This document shows, piece after piece, positions 24,520 through 36,084 of a stretch of 64,000 bases of DNA. How positions within the stretch are numbered: position 1 is the stretch's first letter; every line of letters starts with the position of its first letter. Origin of the DNA: Archegozetes longisetosus. Its lineage: Eukaryota; Arthropoda; Arachnida; Sarcoptiformes; Trhypochthoniidae. Where the stretch lies: NCBI GenBank assembly GCA_018873245.2, contig JAEMBT020000002.1, positions 7,662,001-7,726,000 on the forward strand, written 5' to 3'. The position numbers and the translations under genes are program-made. The notes beneath the pieces were generated by a model. The model saw nothing but the letters and a program-made list of their open reading frames with translations. It did not search any database and was not told the DNA's origin.

Positions 24520-26667
24520 TCAGTTTTGTAAACTTTGAGTTTGCCTCAGCTGATAGACAGCCTGCGGCAGAAGCACTAATTTATCCTTCACAAACTCTGG
24601 CAAAGGATCGTGTTTGCTATACCTATAATTGAAAACAATTATAAAAAAAATTAGCTCATATCATCATAGAAAATAATCAGCTCTCATATTATTGTAAATC
24701 ACGTTCAATAACAATATCATTGCTCTCAAAACTATTAATTGCAAAGCTGTGCCACTTTAATATAAACTAAACTTCAATTTGAGCGTCATTTACAGCAATA
24801 TTATGTTAACTAAAGACTAGAATTAACCTTTTTTCTACACCACTTTCAGACCAAAAAGTAATTTGTGAATTTGTTGCGATACTCATAGATGAGCCGTCCG
24901 TAAAAGAAACTTTAATTACACCATTTGAAAGCTATTGTAAACATGTCAAAATATATTGTCATGAATTTTGAAAATAAAAATTTTAATTATTAAGCTGTGA
25001 CTACCTGTGAAGCAACACCAATCCCTTCAATTTGTGTGGAACGCAATACTTGACTAGACATCAATGACTGTTGTGCTGACAAACTTTGTGGCAAGTCGCT
25101 TTTGATTTTGTTTTTACGACCAAAATAAGCTGGAAAGCAGTCGATTCCAGTTATATTTCTAGTGCTTTCGAGTTGTTTCTCCATTTGTAAGCAATAATCA
25201 TGTAATTCGACAACACGTTTACCAAACTTTTTGTGATTAACATTACAATCATTGACTAAAATTTTATAATTTTCATTTTTAATCCTATCAAATACAGTTA
25301 GTTCAAAGTCGCTGTTTTCCATTAAACAACACTTAACTATATATTCATCGCTTTCTTCGTTCTTGCAATAAACCGTTATTTTAGGAGTTTTAGCCTTTAC
25401 GAGTTCAACGAATCTCAAGGCATAGATATATTTCTTCCAATGGATTGATGGCAATGTATAAAATGTATAGTTTCTAGCTTTACCACTTTGATGTCCATTT
25501 ATAGTTATATTCTTGCCATCTTTTGTTATTTCAATTGTCGACTTATTCTTCAAAAAGTTCAAAATAACGTTTCCCTCATTATTAATTGTCAATTGTATTG
25601 TTTTTGTTAATTTGTTTATCGGTAATAAGCGATGGGTTTTGAAGGGACCAATAATGAAAGGGTGTTTCAAAACATCATCAATTGGAAGACGATCTTCAGG
25701 ATTAGGTGCTAAAAGACGTGATATTAAGTCAGCCGCAAATGGAGAAAAATTGCTTAAATCCTTGAAATAAGTAGAGAATATAAAGAAAATACAAAATCAA
25801 CTAACATTTCAAACAAATAAAGCTTTAAATGAATGAAAGATCACTCACAAGTTCTCCTTTTGGTGTATAACCAGAAATACAAGAGAAAAGAATAGATCCG
25901 AGACTGAAAATATCACTCTTGGGTGAAACAGTTTGCATTTGGGACCAAACTTCAGGTGATATAAAGCCTGGAGTTCCACATATAGTAGTACCTAATGGAA
26001 GGGGTATCACATGATCCTCTCTGTGAGGCTTCGATGACAAGTTCTGAATATTTGACGAATTGAGATCTATTGCGAGCCCAAAGTCTGCGATTTTGATAAT
26101 CAATTCATCATCATTATCGTCAAAGGGAGACAGTAGTAGAATATTGTTGAGATTGAGATCTCTGTGAACTATTGAGTTTCGATGCAAATAATCGAGTCCT
26201 AAACACAACTGTCTCATTATGTCTTGTATTATCTTATATGATAAAATCGGTTCTTCAACCGAACTCTCATTCAGATTTTTGTTATTAGATCTATTATTAG
26301 ATTGTAATTTGTGTTTGACAAATTGGGCTAATGTTCCACCACTGCATAACTCAAGAACTAAATAAACATAATCTTCGTCTTCGATAACATTGTATAATTG
26401 CAAAATATGGGCATTTCTTAGACGCAAGTGAATCGAGACTTCAGTGAATATTTTGCCAATGTTTGGCGACGACTTTTTTGCAATACATTTGATGGCACAA
26501 TATGTGAATTGATCTGAATGATTGTCTAATTTGTACTTTGCTTTATAGACGCGTCCGAAAGAACCACAACCGATAACTGATAGCAATTCATAATCACTTA
26601 TTTTGTTACTCCATTTGTTTTCGTTCAATTCATTCAAACACTTATGCAAATTACTAGTGAATGACAT
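24520..26667 (-). CDS. PLK4: Polo-like kinase 4 (SAK), centriole duplication kinase
   Basis: PLK4 is the Ser/Thr kinase that starts centriole assembly. Four exons (26667-25849, 25760-25005, 24931-24828, 24622-24520) join in frame to 593 residues. The kinase domain is complete: glycine loop GCGSFGRVYKA, YCAIKCI lysine, catalytic HRDLNLNNILL, DFGLA and CGTPGFISPEV, ending near HPFIIG. Polo boxes 1 and 2 follow (FYTLPSIHWKKYIYALRFVE; YIVKCCLMENSDFELTVF), with polo box 3 at the C-terminus (LSNGVIKVSFTDGSSMSI, then RYSKHDPLPEFVKDKLVLLP). The protein is shorter than fly SAK (769) or human PLK4 (970): the linker between kinase and polo boxes is nearly absent and I see no DSGxxS/T phosphodegron there. 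It diverges from the JIP3/4 gene and lies in tandem with RpS14. Confidence 0.92.
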
Positions 26668-27233
26668 CTTAAAGTTTGATTAAAAACAATTTTTTGATGA
26701 ACAAAATTTAATTAAATAGTTTTTGTTGTATTTTGAGCCAATTTTCAAACAAGTCAGTCACGTGACCTCTAAAGTGTGACGTATTAGTGCTCTATTTATC
26801 GACTGTTTTGTCACTAATTAAACGTTAAAAAAACTGTTTGTTTTGCATTTCTATCATTTTATTAAATTTTTAAAGTAAATTTTAACCATAGATTATTGAT
26901 TTTCACACGAGCCATTTCTTTTTGTGCGTTTGTTTTAGTGAAAATAAAACATTAAGTAATTGATAGAGTAGTTTAGAAAGCTTAAAATAGATGAGGGACT
27001 GAAGTGATTAATGGATGGGTTGAAGTTTTTTTTGGAGAGAACGCATGCGTTTTGGCATTTATTACTTCGTAGTAATTCATAGACACATATCTGTTAATAT
27101 AAATATTTATCCCAATTAACTCACAATTAATTTATTATTTATAAGTTTAAGACGACGTAAATTTCAACCAAAGTGACAAAACTATGAATTACATGAACTG
27201 TTATGTAATTATGATATAAGTAAATGCTAAGTT
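26668..27233. promoter_or_regulatory. divergent promoter region PLK4 / JIP3-4
   Basis: The 566 bases between the start codons of two genes pointing apart. It must hold both transcription starts unless further 5' exons exist. No TATA box stands out. TGACGT at about 26777 and GCATGCG near 27043 are the most site-like strings, but neither is specific. Confidence 0.4.
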
Positions 27234-30200
27234 ATGGAAAGTGTGAACAAATCATCGAATAATTCATCGACAATGAGTGACACGAACGCCAACTCGACCT
27301 CTACTTCACCCACAACTGAATCAATTCAGGAAACAATCTATGAGTTCGGCCGACAGTTGGACTCCCCGTCACATGTGGTCTCAGAACGAGTGCAAACACT
27401 AGCTTCACAAATATATACAGAACTACAGCGAATTATCAATCGATGCAATGATGACGAAGAAGTTGTCGGAGGACTTATGCCTTTAATCGTGAATGTGTTA
27501 GAATCACTTGATTTGGCACTTATAGAGAACCAACAGTTTCAGGTGGAACTGGAGCTGTGCAAAGACGATAATGAACAGCTTGTACTGCTTTCGAAAAGGA
27601 AAAAATTAATAAGAAAAAAGTCGAGCAAAGGTTGTTTGAGTTCGAGTTTACCAGCGATGAAGAGAAGCAACATTATCAGCAAAAGATCGATTCACTCGCC
27701 AATATTGTCAAAATGCTTGAGCTCAAGGCTAAGAATTCAGCTGATCATTGTTCGTAATTTATTTAATTTTAGCTGCGTTTGAGAAAAGTTGGCTTAAGTC
27801 CAAACCATACGTTCATTGGATTCCTATTTGTTTAGAAAACTTTAGTCAACTCTTCCCAAAGAACTGTTGAATTTATAATTTAAATTAATTTATTTGAAAC
27901 ATATTTATTAAATTTGATTTTCTTTGTAAAGCTTTGCGTTTGGAAGAGAAAGAAACTGAAATGAAGAAAGAGTATAACAAACTTCATGAACGATATACTG
28001 AAGTCCTTCGAAGTCATTGTGATCTTATGGAAAGAGTAAAGATTTTGATCGGTTCTGATGAAGGAATGGCAAGTCTTGGAGGAGCTAATTTACCAAGTTT
28101 TAATTTTAATATAAATAAAATGCAATTCAACAAGCGTAATGATCTCGAGGGCAGCGGAGAAGAGCCAACATATGGTGAATCCATAGCAAAGAATGAACTC
28201 AGTCCCACACCACGTCAGGCCTGGGTTGACGCGGAATTGTCCCTCGAAGACGCTTCGATAATCGAAGATATTGATGATATTCCTCGAGACAAAGATCGTG
28301 ACTGCCAAAGTCTTACAGGTATTTATTTGTTTTTCTACAGTCTTATGTTTCGTTCAACTTTGTTTTCAAAATGCTTTAAATTTGTTCTGAAAAATGCTTC
28401 ACTAATAAGGACAATATGTTCATCCCAGTGAATATGCTTCTACGGGTATGAATACTTGTTCCAAACAATTTTAAACCCATTTCAGTATTGCTGATGTATC
28501 GCTTGGTTTCGTCTATACTCATTTATGAAATCAGATCCATTCATGCATCGCAATGCTTTGATTTCCATATTTTCCACTTTGCTAATCATTTAAACTGAAA
28601 TAGTTATTAAGAGCCAAATATTAACTAATAAATATAATTTTATTTTTCCCCTTTTAACAAATGTCGAAAGCAGTTACCGACAACTTTTTTGGTAAGATTT
28701 TTTGTATTATTAATTCTATAAATTCGTGACTTAGAAATTAAAACTCTCAATCTAAACATTAGGTATGGAAAAGGAGATCGAAAATTTGATTACGGAAAAT
28801 AATGAGTTATTGGCGACAAAGAATGCACTCAATATCGTAAAAGATGATTTAATCGCTAAAGTCGATGAATTGCAGAGTGAACTAACGATGTGTACTAATG
28901 AAATTCAACAAAGAGAGGCTGTGAAAGAAAGACTCAAATCCCGTATATCACAGCTTGAAGAAGAACTAAAAAAAACCAAAGACGAACTAGAAGATACCAA
29001 ACAAAAATTGTCGGCTCAAAAGAGGTCTATTACAATAATTATCAGTTGAATGTTGACTTTTATAAAATTTAATACATTAAAAACAGGACGACGAAGAAGG
29101 AATACCAATGGCTCAAAGAAAAGGTTTACTAGAGTCGAAATGGCAAGAGTTTTGATGGAACGAAATCAGTATAAAGAAAGATTAATTGAGTTACAGGAGG
29201 CCATCAGATGGTCTGAACTGATAAAAGCTACCAAAAATGAGGGCGAAAAGAAGTCAGCGATTTGGAAATTGTGAGTTTAATCAAAATAATGCTTATTTTG
29301 ATAGAATTGTCATGAACTGTTTCTATTTAAATGCTGCTAATTAAAAGCGGACGCAATTGGGCCAGGTTTGACTTTATTTAAAATACAGTAAAACTTTAAC
29401 TCTGACATGAATTTAGGTGGCTATTAAAAATCAATGTAACAATTTCATAGAAAAAGCCTTAATTGTAATTGATTTTTAAAACACTTAACTACATGTTCAA
29501 ATTGAACAAGTTTTACTATACCTGGATTTTGGTTCTTGATATGTTTTATTTAATTTCTAAACTTATTCTCAATTATGTAATTATTAACAAATATTTTGTA
29601 TCTCACAGCTTTAGTAATCTATTCAGTACATCAAGTGCTCCAGCTGTCAAAGAATCTTCTCGCAGCAACCCTAGTGGAACGGCTGCAGTACGATACAGTG
29701 CTTCGAATCCAACATCAGTTACCCCAGCATTGGACGCGATGCGGAAGAGAGCGCGCGCCCATCAAGCGGGTGGTGGCAATGATCTGTTATTACTGATGGA
29801 TTCAGACTTGAGTAGTGAACGTACGAGAGCTCTACGAAGTGTTAGAGCGCACGTCAGTCGAACTGGTAACGGAGACCGAATACAGGCCTACGGTTGGAGT
29901 ATAACTGGAGGCAGTTCTAGTAATACTAGTGGTAATCAATCTGATGAAGGCATGGCATCTAATGCAATCAAAAGAACTTCAGTTCCGGTTCCTATTTATT
30001 GTCGTCCATTGAGTGGTGATGACGTTGGAATGAAGATATGGTGCGCTTCTGCCGTTGACTTGACCGGAGGTGAAGCTGGATTTCCGAACAGCGATAAACC
30101 TGATTCGGAAAATACGAGTGCAATCAGTGAGCAGCAAGCAAAACAAGATACAGACACTGTTGAGAAAGATGTTAATGCAGTGCCTAAAGATGCAAACAAT

Positions 30201-31745
30201 GCTTTGGCCGACTTGGAATCTGAGTTGAATCAAGCATTGAATGAACAGTCGAGTCGTTCAAGTAATAGTCATTTATCCACATTTGTATGGATTTGCAGTG
30301 TTAGTCATTCGAAAAGTAAAGTCACTATTGTAAATATAAGGAGTAATCCTGGAGAAGTTTTAGACTCTTTCAATGTCAAAACTCACCTTTTATGCATTTC
30401 ATCCATTCCTGGCGCTAAAGTCAATGACATGCAGGGATCAGGTGGTATTGAAGTTGATTCAAATGAAATTAAATTAGTTAATAGAGAAGATTCAAGACGT
30501 GAGAGTGTAACTAGTGATACGAGTAAATCTGATGAGCAGAAACTGAGTCAAACAATTAATGAAAGTAGCGAAATGAGTCAAATTAGGCAATCAAATGATG
30601 GCATAAAAGCTGGTGATAATTCGACATCAATGGAATCAGCAGCGAAAAGCGTGACTCTTGAAAAGTTGTCGGAGTATGTTGCGTATACGGAACCTCCATC
30701 TCCGACCAGTACTATTGACGATATTTCAACGGCAAGCAGTAGTGTTTTTCAGCCTATGTCGACATGTTTGCCGACCATGTGGTTGGGCGGGCAAAATGGA
30801 ATGCTTTACGTTCATTCAAGTATAGCTCAGTGGTCACACTGTATCGCAACCATCAAGCTTTCGGATTCGGTTTTGCAGATCATTCATAATCGTGGACGAG
30901 TTTTTGTAGCCTTAGCTAACGGTCAGTGCTGTATATTTGTTCGTTCGACAATTACTGGTGAGTGGGATTTTACCAAATACTACATCGTTGACATCGGTAT
31001 CAGCGCCAATATGACAAACATTAATACTTCTGATTCAACAAACCCGAAATTACCATCAAGTCTGTCGTCAATAGGCACTAATCAAATAGCATTGTATAGC
31101 ATTCGTTGCATAGAATCAGCCAAAGAGATGATTTGGTTGGGATACCGAAATCTAATATTCATTCTTAATTCAAAAACACTAAAAGTTGCTCATTGGTTTG
31201 CTGTTCATCCCCGAAAGGAGACACAAGTACGTCAACTGACTGTTTTAGGTGATGGCGTTTGGTGTAGTCTTAGGTTAGATTCAACTCTAAAGCTTTATTC
31301 AGCTATTAAACCATATCAACACCTACAAGATGTTGATATTGAGCCTTATGTAAGCAAGATGCTTAGTCCTAAAGCATTTAGTTTTATAAGAATTACTGCA
31401 CTGAAAGCAAGTAATAATAGACTTTGGATCGGAACTGCAAATGGAGTTATTCTGAGCATTCCCTGTGGCCAAGATGCAAACGCCACTCAAACTCCTACCA
31501 TTGTCTCATCCAATGATGGCGGAAGACTATCCATGTCTACATTTGTTCCAACTTGTAACTTATCAGCCACTCAATTATCATTTCACGGTCATAAAGATGC
31601 GGTCAAGTTCTTTGTCTGCACTAAAAACTTGATTCTAAGCGGTGGTGAAGGATATATCGACTTTAGACTTAATGGAGACGAAGATGCGACCTCTCTATCT
31701 AAAGGTGATAGATCTCATCTTATTGTTTGGGAAATTACTCCATAG
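27234..31745 (+). CDS. JIP3/JIP4 (Sunday driver) motor-MAPK scaffold
   Basis: The family (fly syd, worm unc-16, mammalian MAPK8IP3/SPAG9) links kinesin-1 and dynein to vesicles and scaffolds JNK signalling. Exons: 27234-27749, 27932-28318, a 21-nt microexon 28671-28691, 28763-29024, 29087-29270 and 29609-31745, about 1,169 residues (fly about 1,226). RH1 begins at [20 protein letters not shown] and the first coiled coil carries [29 protein letters not shown]. The second (leucine-zipper) coiled coil carries [22 protein letters not shown]2 has [20 protein letters not shown]. The large last exon encodes the WD40-like C-terminal half ([14 protein letters not shown]). The frame needs one extra base at three places (near 27580, 29018 and 29120), each explained by one dropped A, so assembly error is likely. 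The first donor is a weak GTTCGT. Confidence 0.9.
29386..29518. mobile_element. pogo/Tigger-like MITE in a JIP3/4 intron
   Basis: The left end CAGTAAAACTTTAACTCTGA and the inverted right end TAGTAAAACTTGTTCAATTT match, flanked by TA on both sides; 133 bp. It lies in the last intron (29271-29608). Confidence 0.6.
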
Positions 31746-31927
31746 ACTACTGTGTCTTCTTTGTTCTAACTACTTTTATAAATTCAATGACAATTTTACT
31801 CAATATATTCTAATTTTATTGATTGTTTTATTTATATTTTCAAACTTTTACCAAAAGACTTAGGCTTTTATTAAAAACTATTTTAAATTTAAATAAATTA
31901 TTCCTTTTGTTGAATTAATATCAATTT
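31746..31927. other. 3' flank of JIP3/4
   Basis: AT-rich 3' UTR and flank. An AATAAA-like stretch (AAATAAATTATTCC) near 31891 may serve as polyadenylation signal. The palindromic repeat region begins right after. Confidence 0.4.
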
Positions 31928-32880
31928 ATGCAGTCAGAACATGAAATTATTGATTTTTACTGTAAATAAGTTTGAATTTGTTAAAATCTTTTAACTGATA
32001 TAGAATTCAGATGATTCCGGGCTGCCTTTATTTTTGAAATTTTCATCCTTTTCACAATAATAGTAATGTTGAACTATTGTACTGTATATTAATCTCAACG
32101 ATTAATTTAAGTATTCACGCTTTATATAATATAATATTTGAAATAAAAGTTTTTTATTCGAAATTTATAGTAATCATAATTATCAAGTATTCATCAAATT
32201 CAAGCTTGATATTAGACAAGGTTTCAAGTTTCCAATGAGTTTGGGTCGGGTCTGGTACGTTTGCCCGATACTCACTTGACCGACAATTCACTTAATCGAC
32301 AGTGACATCTGTAATAATAGCTGAAGAAGCGCAAGCCGAAGAAGCTGTTCGAACAAGAAATATTGAAACAGCCCTGATCGACGCCTACGGACGAGCGGTT
32401 AGAGTATAACCACGACTGTCACCATATATGACCATGGATCAGCTAACGGTGATAATTATTTTATACTCAAACAAATTGCCTGACGACGTACACCGACAAC
32501 ATTTCTATATTTTGTTGAAACAATTTAGTATTCACATACTACCAACTCATCAAACAGGTTGTTTGAGTATATAAATAATTATCCCCATTAGCTGATCCAT
32601 GGTCGCATGCGACTATAGTCGTTGTTATACTCTAACCGCTCGTTTGTAGGTGTAGATCTGTGCTGTTTCAATATCCCTTGTTTGAACAACTTCTTCGGCT
32701 TGCGCTTCTTCAGCTATTATTACAGATGTGACTGTCGATTAAATGAATTGTTGGGCAAACGATTTGTCAGTCAAGTGAGTGTCGGGCGAATGTACCAGAC
32801 CCGACCCAAACTCATTGAAAGCATGAAACCTTGTCTAATATTAAGCTTGAATTTGATGTATACTTGATAACTATGATTAC

Positions 32881-34725
32881 TAGAGAAAGGATTTTTGGTT
32901 AAAACCCAAATTTTAATTTCAGAATTTAGATCACAGATTTCAATACCACTAGTGCATATGAACTTCAAGAGTCATTTTCAAAGGGTTTTATTTCACCAAA
33001 ACCGCCAAAAACACTAAAAATCGTTATAACCACCAAATATTTAAAAATCGAGTTTTTTGTGACCAAAAACATAGCTGCGCACAACTTATTATAGTTCTCT
33101 GCGCAAGTTTTGGTTTTAAAGTTTAAAACATTCAAGCACATGCTTCAAAGAAAACCGTTATGTTTTAAGTTTTTGCGATAAAAATTAATTTCATTTTTGA
33201 TATAAATATGCCTGAAGTGCAATCGAGTTTAAAGAGTAAATTAATAGAAATTTGTAAGAAATATTCGGATTATTCAAGAGAAGGAGAAGACTTATATTGC
33301 AATGTTTGTGTCCACAAAATCAACTTCAATCACACACACGAGCCAATGCGACCAAAAGTCATTTAGAGTAAAAAAACATCAAAATCTGAAGAATTCTGAG
33401 AAAATACAAGAAGCTCTTCCAGTAGTTCTTAATAAAACCGTCACCAGAACACAAGATCAGAAAGAGATTTTCACTGATTTAACTGAAGCTTTAGTCGATG
33501 CCGACATACCATTATTCAAACTTAAAAATGATAAGTTGAGATCATTTCTAGTCAAGTATACCAAACAAACAATTCCCGATGAAAGTACACTCAGGAAGAA
33601 TTATGTGACCCCACTCTTTGAATCAGAGTTGAAATCGATAGCTAACATTGTTGGAGATGAAGACATATACTTAATATTAGATGAAACAATGGGTGTAAAA
33701 AATGATACGTCTTAAACATGTTAGTTGGGATGCTGAACGAAAATCCAACAATTCCTATGTTATTTAAAGTTTCATTTCCGGAAATTACAAATGCATCAAC
33801 AGTTATGCAGAATGTTATACAAGCGTTACGAGTCATATGGCCAGAAAATATACACTTCAATAGACTCAAATTACTCATTTCAGATCAGGTACCTTATATG
33901 GTAAAAGGTGGTAAAGACTTGAAAACTTTATTTACAAAACTAAATCATATATCGTGGTTGGCTCATGCTTTGCATCGTGTTTGCAAGAAAATTAGAAACG
34001 AAAATGAACTCGTGAATGAATATATTTCTTCTATTAAAGCAATATTTAAGAAAAGTCCAGTAAGAATTCAAAGTTTTAAACAATTGACAGATATCACACT
34101 ATCCCCTGAACCAGTGATTACTCGATGGCATACTTTCTTAGAAACAGCGTTGTATCATTTGAATAATTTTGATACTATTTCTGATTTCATTTTGAACTTA
34201 GAAGATTCTAAGAAAATTAGATCAGCAAAGAAATTGATTTCAAAAGAACATATGAAACAACGATTACTTAATTTACACAACTATAGAATGCTGCCGAAAA
34301 CTATCGAAAAACTTGAAAGCCGATTGTTGAAATTTCATGAACAACTCGACATTGTGAATGAAGTTAAAAATTGCCTTTCGGGTTCTGCAGAAACTTGAGA
34401 AGTGTCTCGATAAAAATCTTGATTTAGAAAAGCTCAGAAATACTTCAGACATGACTTGAAATTAAAACTATTTTATGCACCCCTAAACTCTGTTGCAGTT
34501 GAATGAAGCTTTTCAATTTTCAAGTATATTCTTAATGAGAGAAGAGAAAAATTAAGCACAGAAAGCATTGAAAAATTACTAATTTTAAAATATAACAGTT
34601 TTTTGTAATATCTAACTATCGGTATTTTGTATGACTTTCTATTATAACTACCAAAAAATATAAATTTTGTAACCAAATAACCACCAAAAAATACGACTTG
34701 ATTTTAACTAAAAATCCTTTCTCTA
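32881..34725 (+). mobile_element. hAT transposon with 8-bp target duplication
   Basis: The ends are TAGAGAAAGGATTTTTGGTT and, inverted, TAGAGAAAGGATTTTTAGTT (one difference). ATGATTAC stands on both sides (32873-32880 and 34726-34733), the 8-bp duplication typical of hAT. Length 1,845 bp. The transposase spans 33208-34600: a BED-like finger (EGEDLYCNVC, 33208 on); a long middle part (SKIANIVGDE-like DEDIYLILDETMGV; LLISDQVPYMVKGGKDLKTL; ISWLAHALHRVCKKI) in frames 33302-33717 and 33718-34398; and the C-terminal dimerisation motif (FSIFKYILNERREKLSTESI) near 34510. A frame change after the finger, a stop after position 33715 and another near 34400 and 34495 make it non-functional. The near-identical ends suggest a fairly young insertion. 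Confidence 0.9.
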
Positions 34726-34750
34726 ATGATTACTATAAGTTTTGAATAAA

Positions 34751-35820
34751 AAGGGAGGTTTCCAAAAACTGCCTATTTCAAGCACCGTCACACCCCAGCA
34801 ATATATATATCATTGGAAAAGTCTCGAAGAGTAGATCAACTTTGTCTATAGACTCAACTTGGCAGCTCGTGTCCTAAGGCCGCTAGAGAGCGAAAACTGT
34901 ACACCCACCCCAATGAAATATAGATATGATCGGGTTATGGTTTTATACTAAATCGACTATACTGAATCCATATTTCGGGGTTGCATTTTGATATCTCTTA
35001 TATTTACTGAGATAGAGTGAGCTACTAGGTTGAAGTAGATACCTAAATAAAGCGCATCTTAGCCACAATCTGTGTTACCAGGGGACACCGCGAGGAGGTG
35101 TGTTCTTGAAGTCCCCCATCCACTAGCAGTCCGGACTATACCTTGTATAATGAGGTACTCTCAGCACCCACTGCTATGGTTTAATAAAAAAATAGATTTT
35201 TGATAAAAACATAAATAATAGGAAAATAGTAAAAATTTAGGAATGTGGGTTTTACCCAACGCGACCTGGGGGAGATTGCTGACGTAACCAGCAATGTGGG
35301 CATCCAGTGCACTCTCCCCTTGGTTTTAAATAAAAGCCACGAGTAATGGTTAACTCTGAGGGGTCTGCTGACTGCCTTACCAAGACCCTGCTCAGTCCAG
35401 GGCTGGCATAAGCAGCCATTTGCTTAAACAAACACCCCTAGAGGTTGGGCCGTCCAGGCCCCCTAGTGGGTTCCTGGATGGCCACCATCCCCCTAAAACC
35501 ATTATGATGCCTGCTCAATCCAGGGTCTGGTCACACATCTCGGTAGCTATAAGAGATGTTATAATGCAACCCTGAAATATGGATCCAGTATAGTCGATTT
35601 AGTATAAAACCATGATCAAATCATATCTATATTCTATTGGGGTGGGTGTACAGTTTTCGCCCTCTAGCGGCTTTAGGACACGAGCTACCAAGTTAAGTCT
35701 ATAGACAAAGTTGATCTACTCTTTGAGACCTTTCCAATGATATATATATTGCTGGGGTGTGACAGTGCTTGAAATAGGCAGGAATCCCATTGCCTGTTGG
35801 AAACCCCCTTTATTTCAAAT
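34751..35820. mobile_element. long terminal-inverted-repeat element, non-coding
   Basis: Arms of about 280 bases are inverted copies: the left end AAGGGAGGTTTCC...GCCTATTTCAAGCACCGTC is mirrored by the right end, with matches through CTTTGTCTATAGACT and TCGATTTAGTATAAAACCAT. The right end has about 20 extra bases. The middle (about 35041-35560) is GC-rich and non-coding. The flanking sequence joins cleanly in the uninterrupted sister copy at about 45790-45806, so this is an insertion. Superfamily not recognised; no clear target duplication. Confidence 0.7.
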
Positions 35821-36084
35821 ATTACATAATATAAATGGATACTTGGATTGACCGTTGAGATTAATATGCAGTACGATAGTTCAACATTACTATTATTGAG
35901 AAAAGGATGAAAATTTCAAAAATAAAAGCAGAATCATCTGAATTCGATACAAATGAAAGAATTTTAACAAATTCAAACTTATTTACAGTAAAAGTCAGTA
36001 ATTTCATATTCTGACTGCGTATCACGGTTTGTCATATATATTTCGATTGATTATTAAACGTTTAAATCTAAGTTTTGTTCTTCA

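Larger units (their letters stand above)
31928..36020. repeat. palindrome P1 (inverted R arms), split by two insertions
   Basis: The left arm 31928-32490 and the right arm (about 32570-32880, 34734-34750 and 35821-36020) are reverse complements. The outer ends ATGCAGTCAGAACATGAAAT and, inverted, ACGCAGTCAGAATATGAAAT meet across a centre near 32.5 kb. The right arm is split by a hAT element (32881-34725) and a long-TIR element (34751-35820). The same arm sequence ('R') recurs at 44151-44672, 45500-46020 and 50345-50672. A frame near 32330-32410 is encoded in both arms but I do not recognise it. Confidence 0.75.

Noticed and set aside
29469-29608. N-terminal extension of the last JIP3/4 open frame
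   Set aside because: This is intron (it includes a MITE end); the acceptor TCTCACAG at 29608 starts the exon in the right phase.
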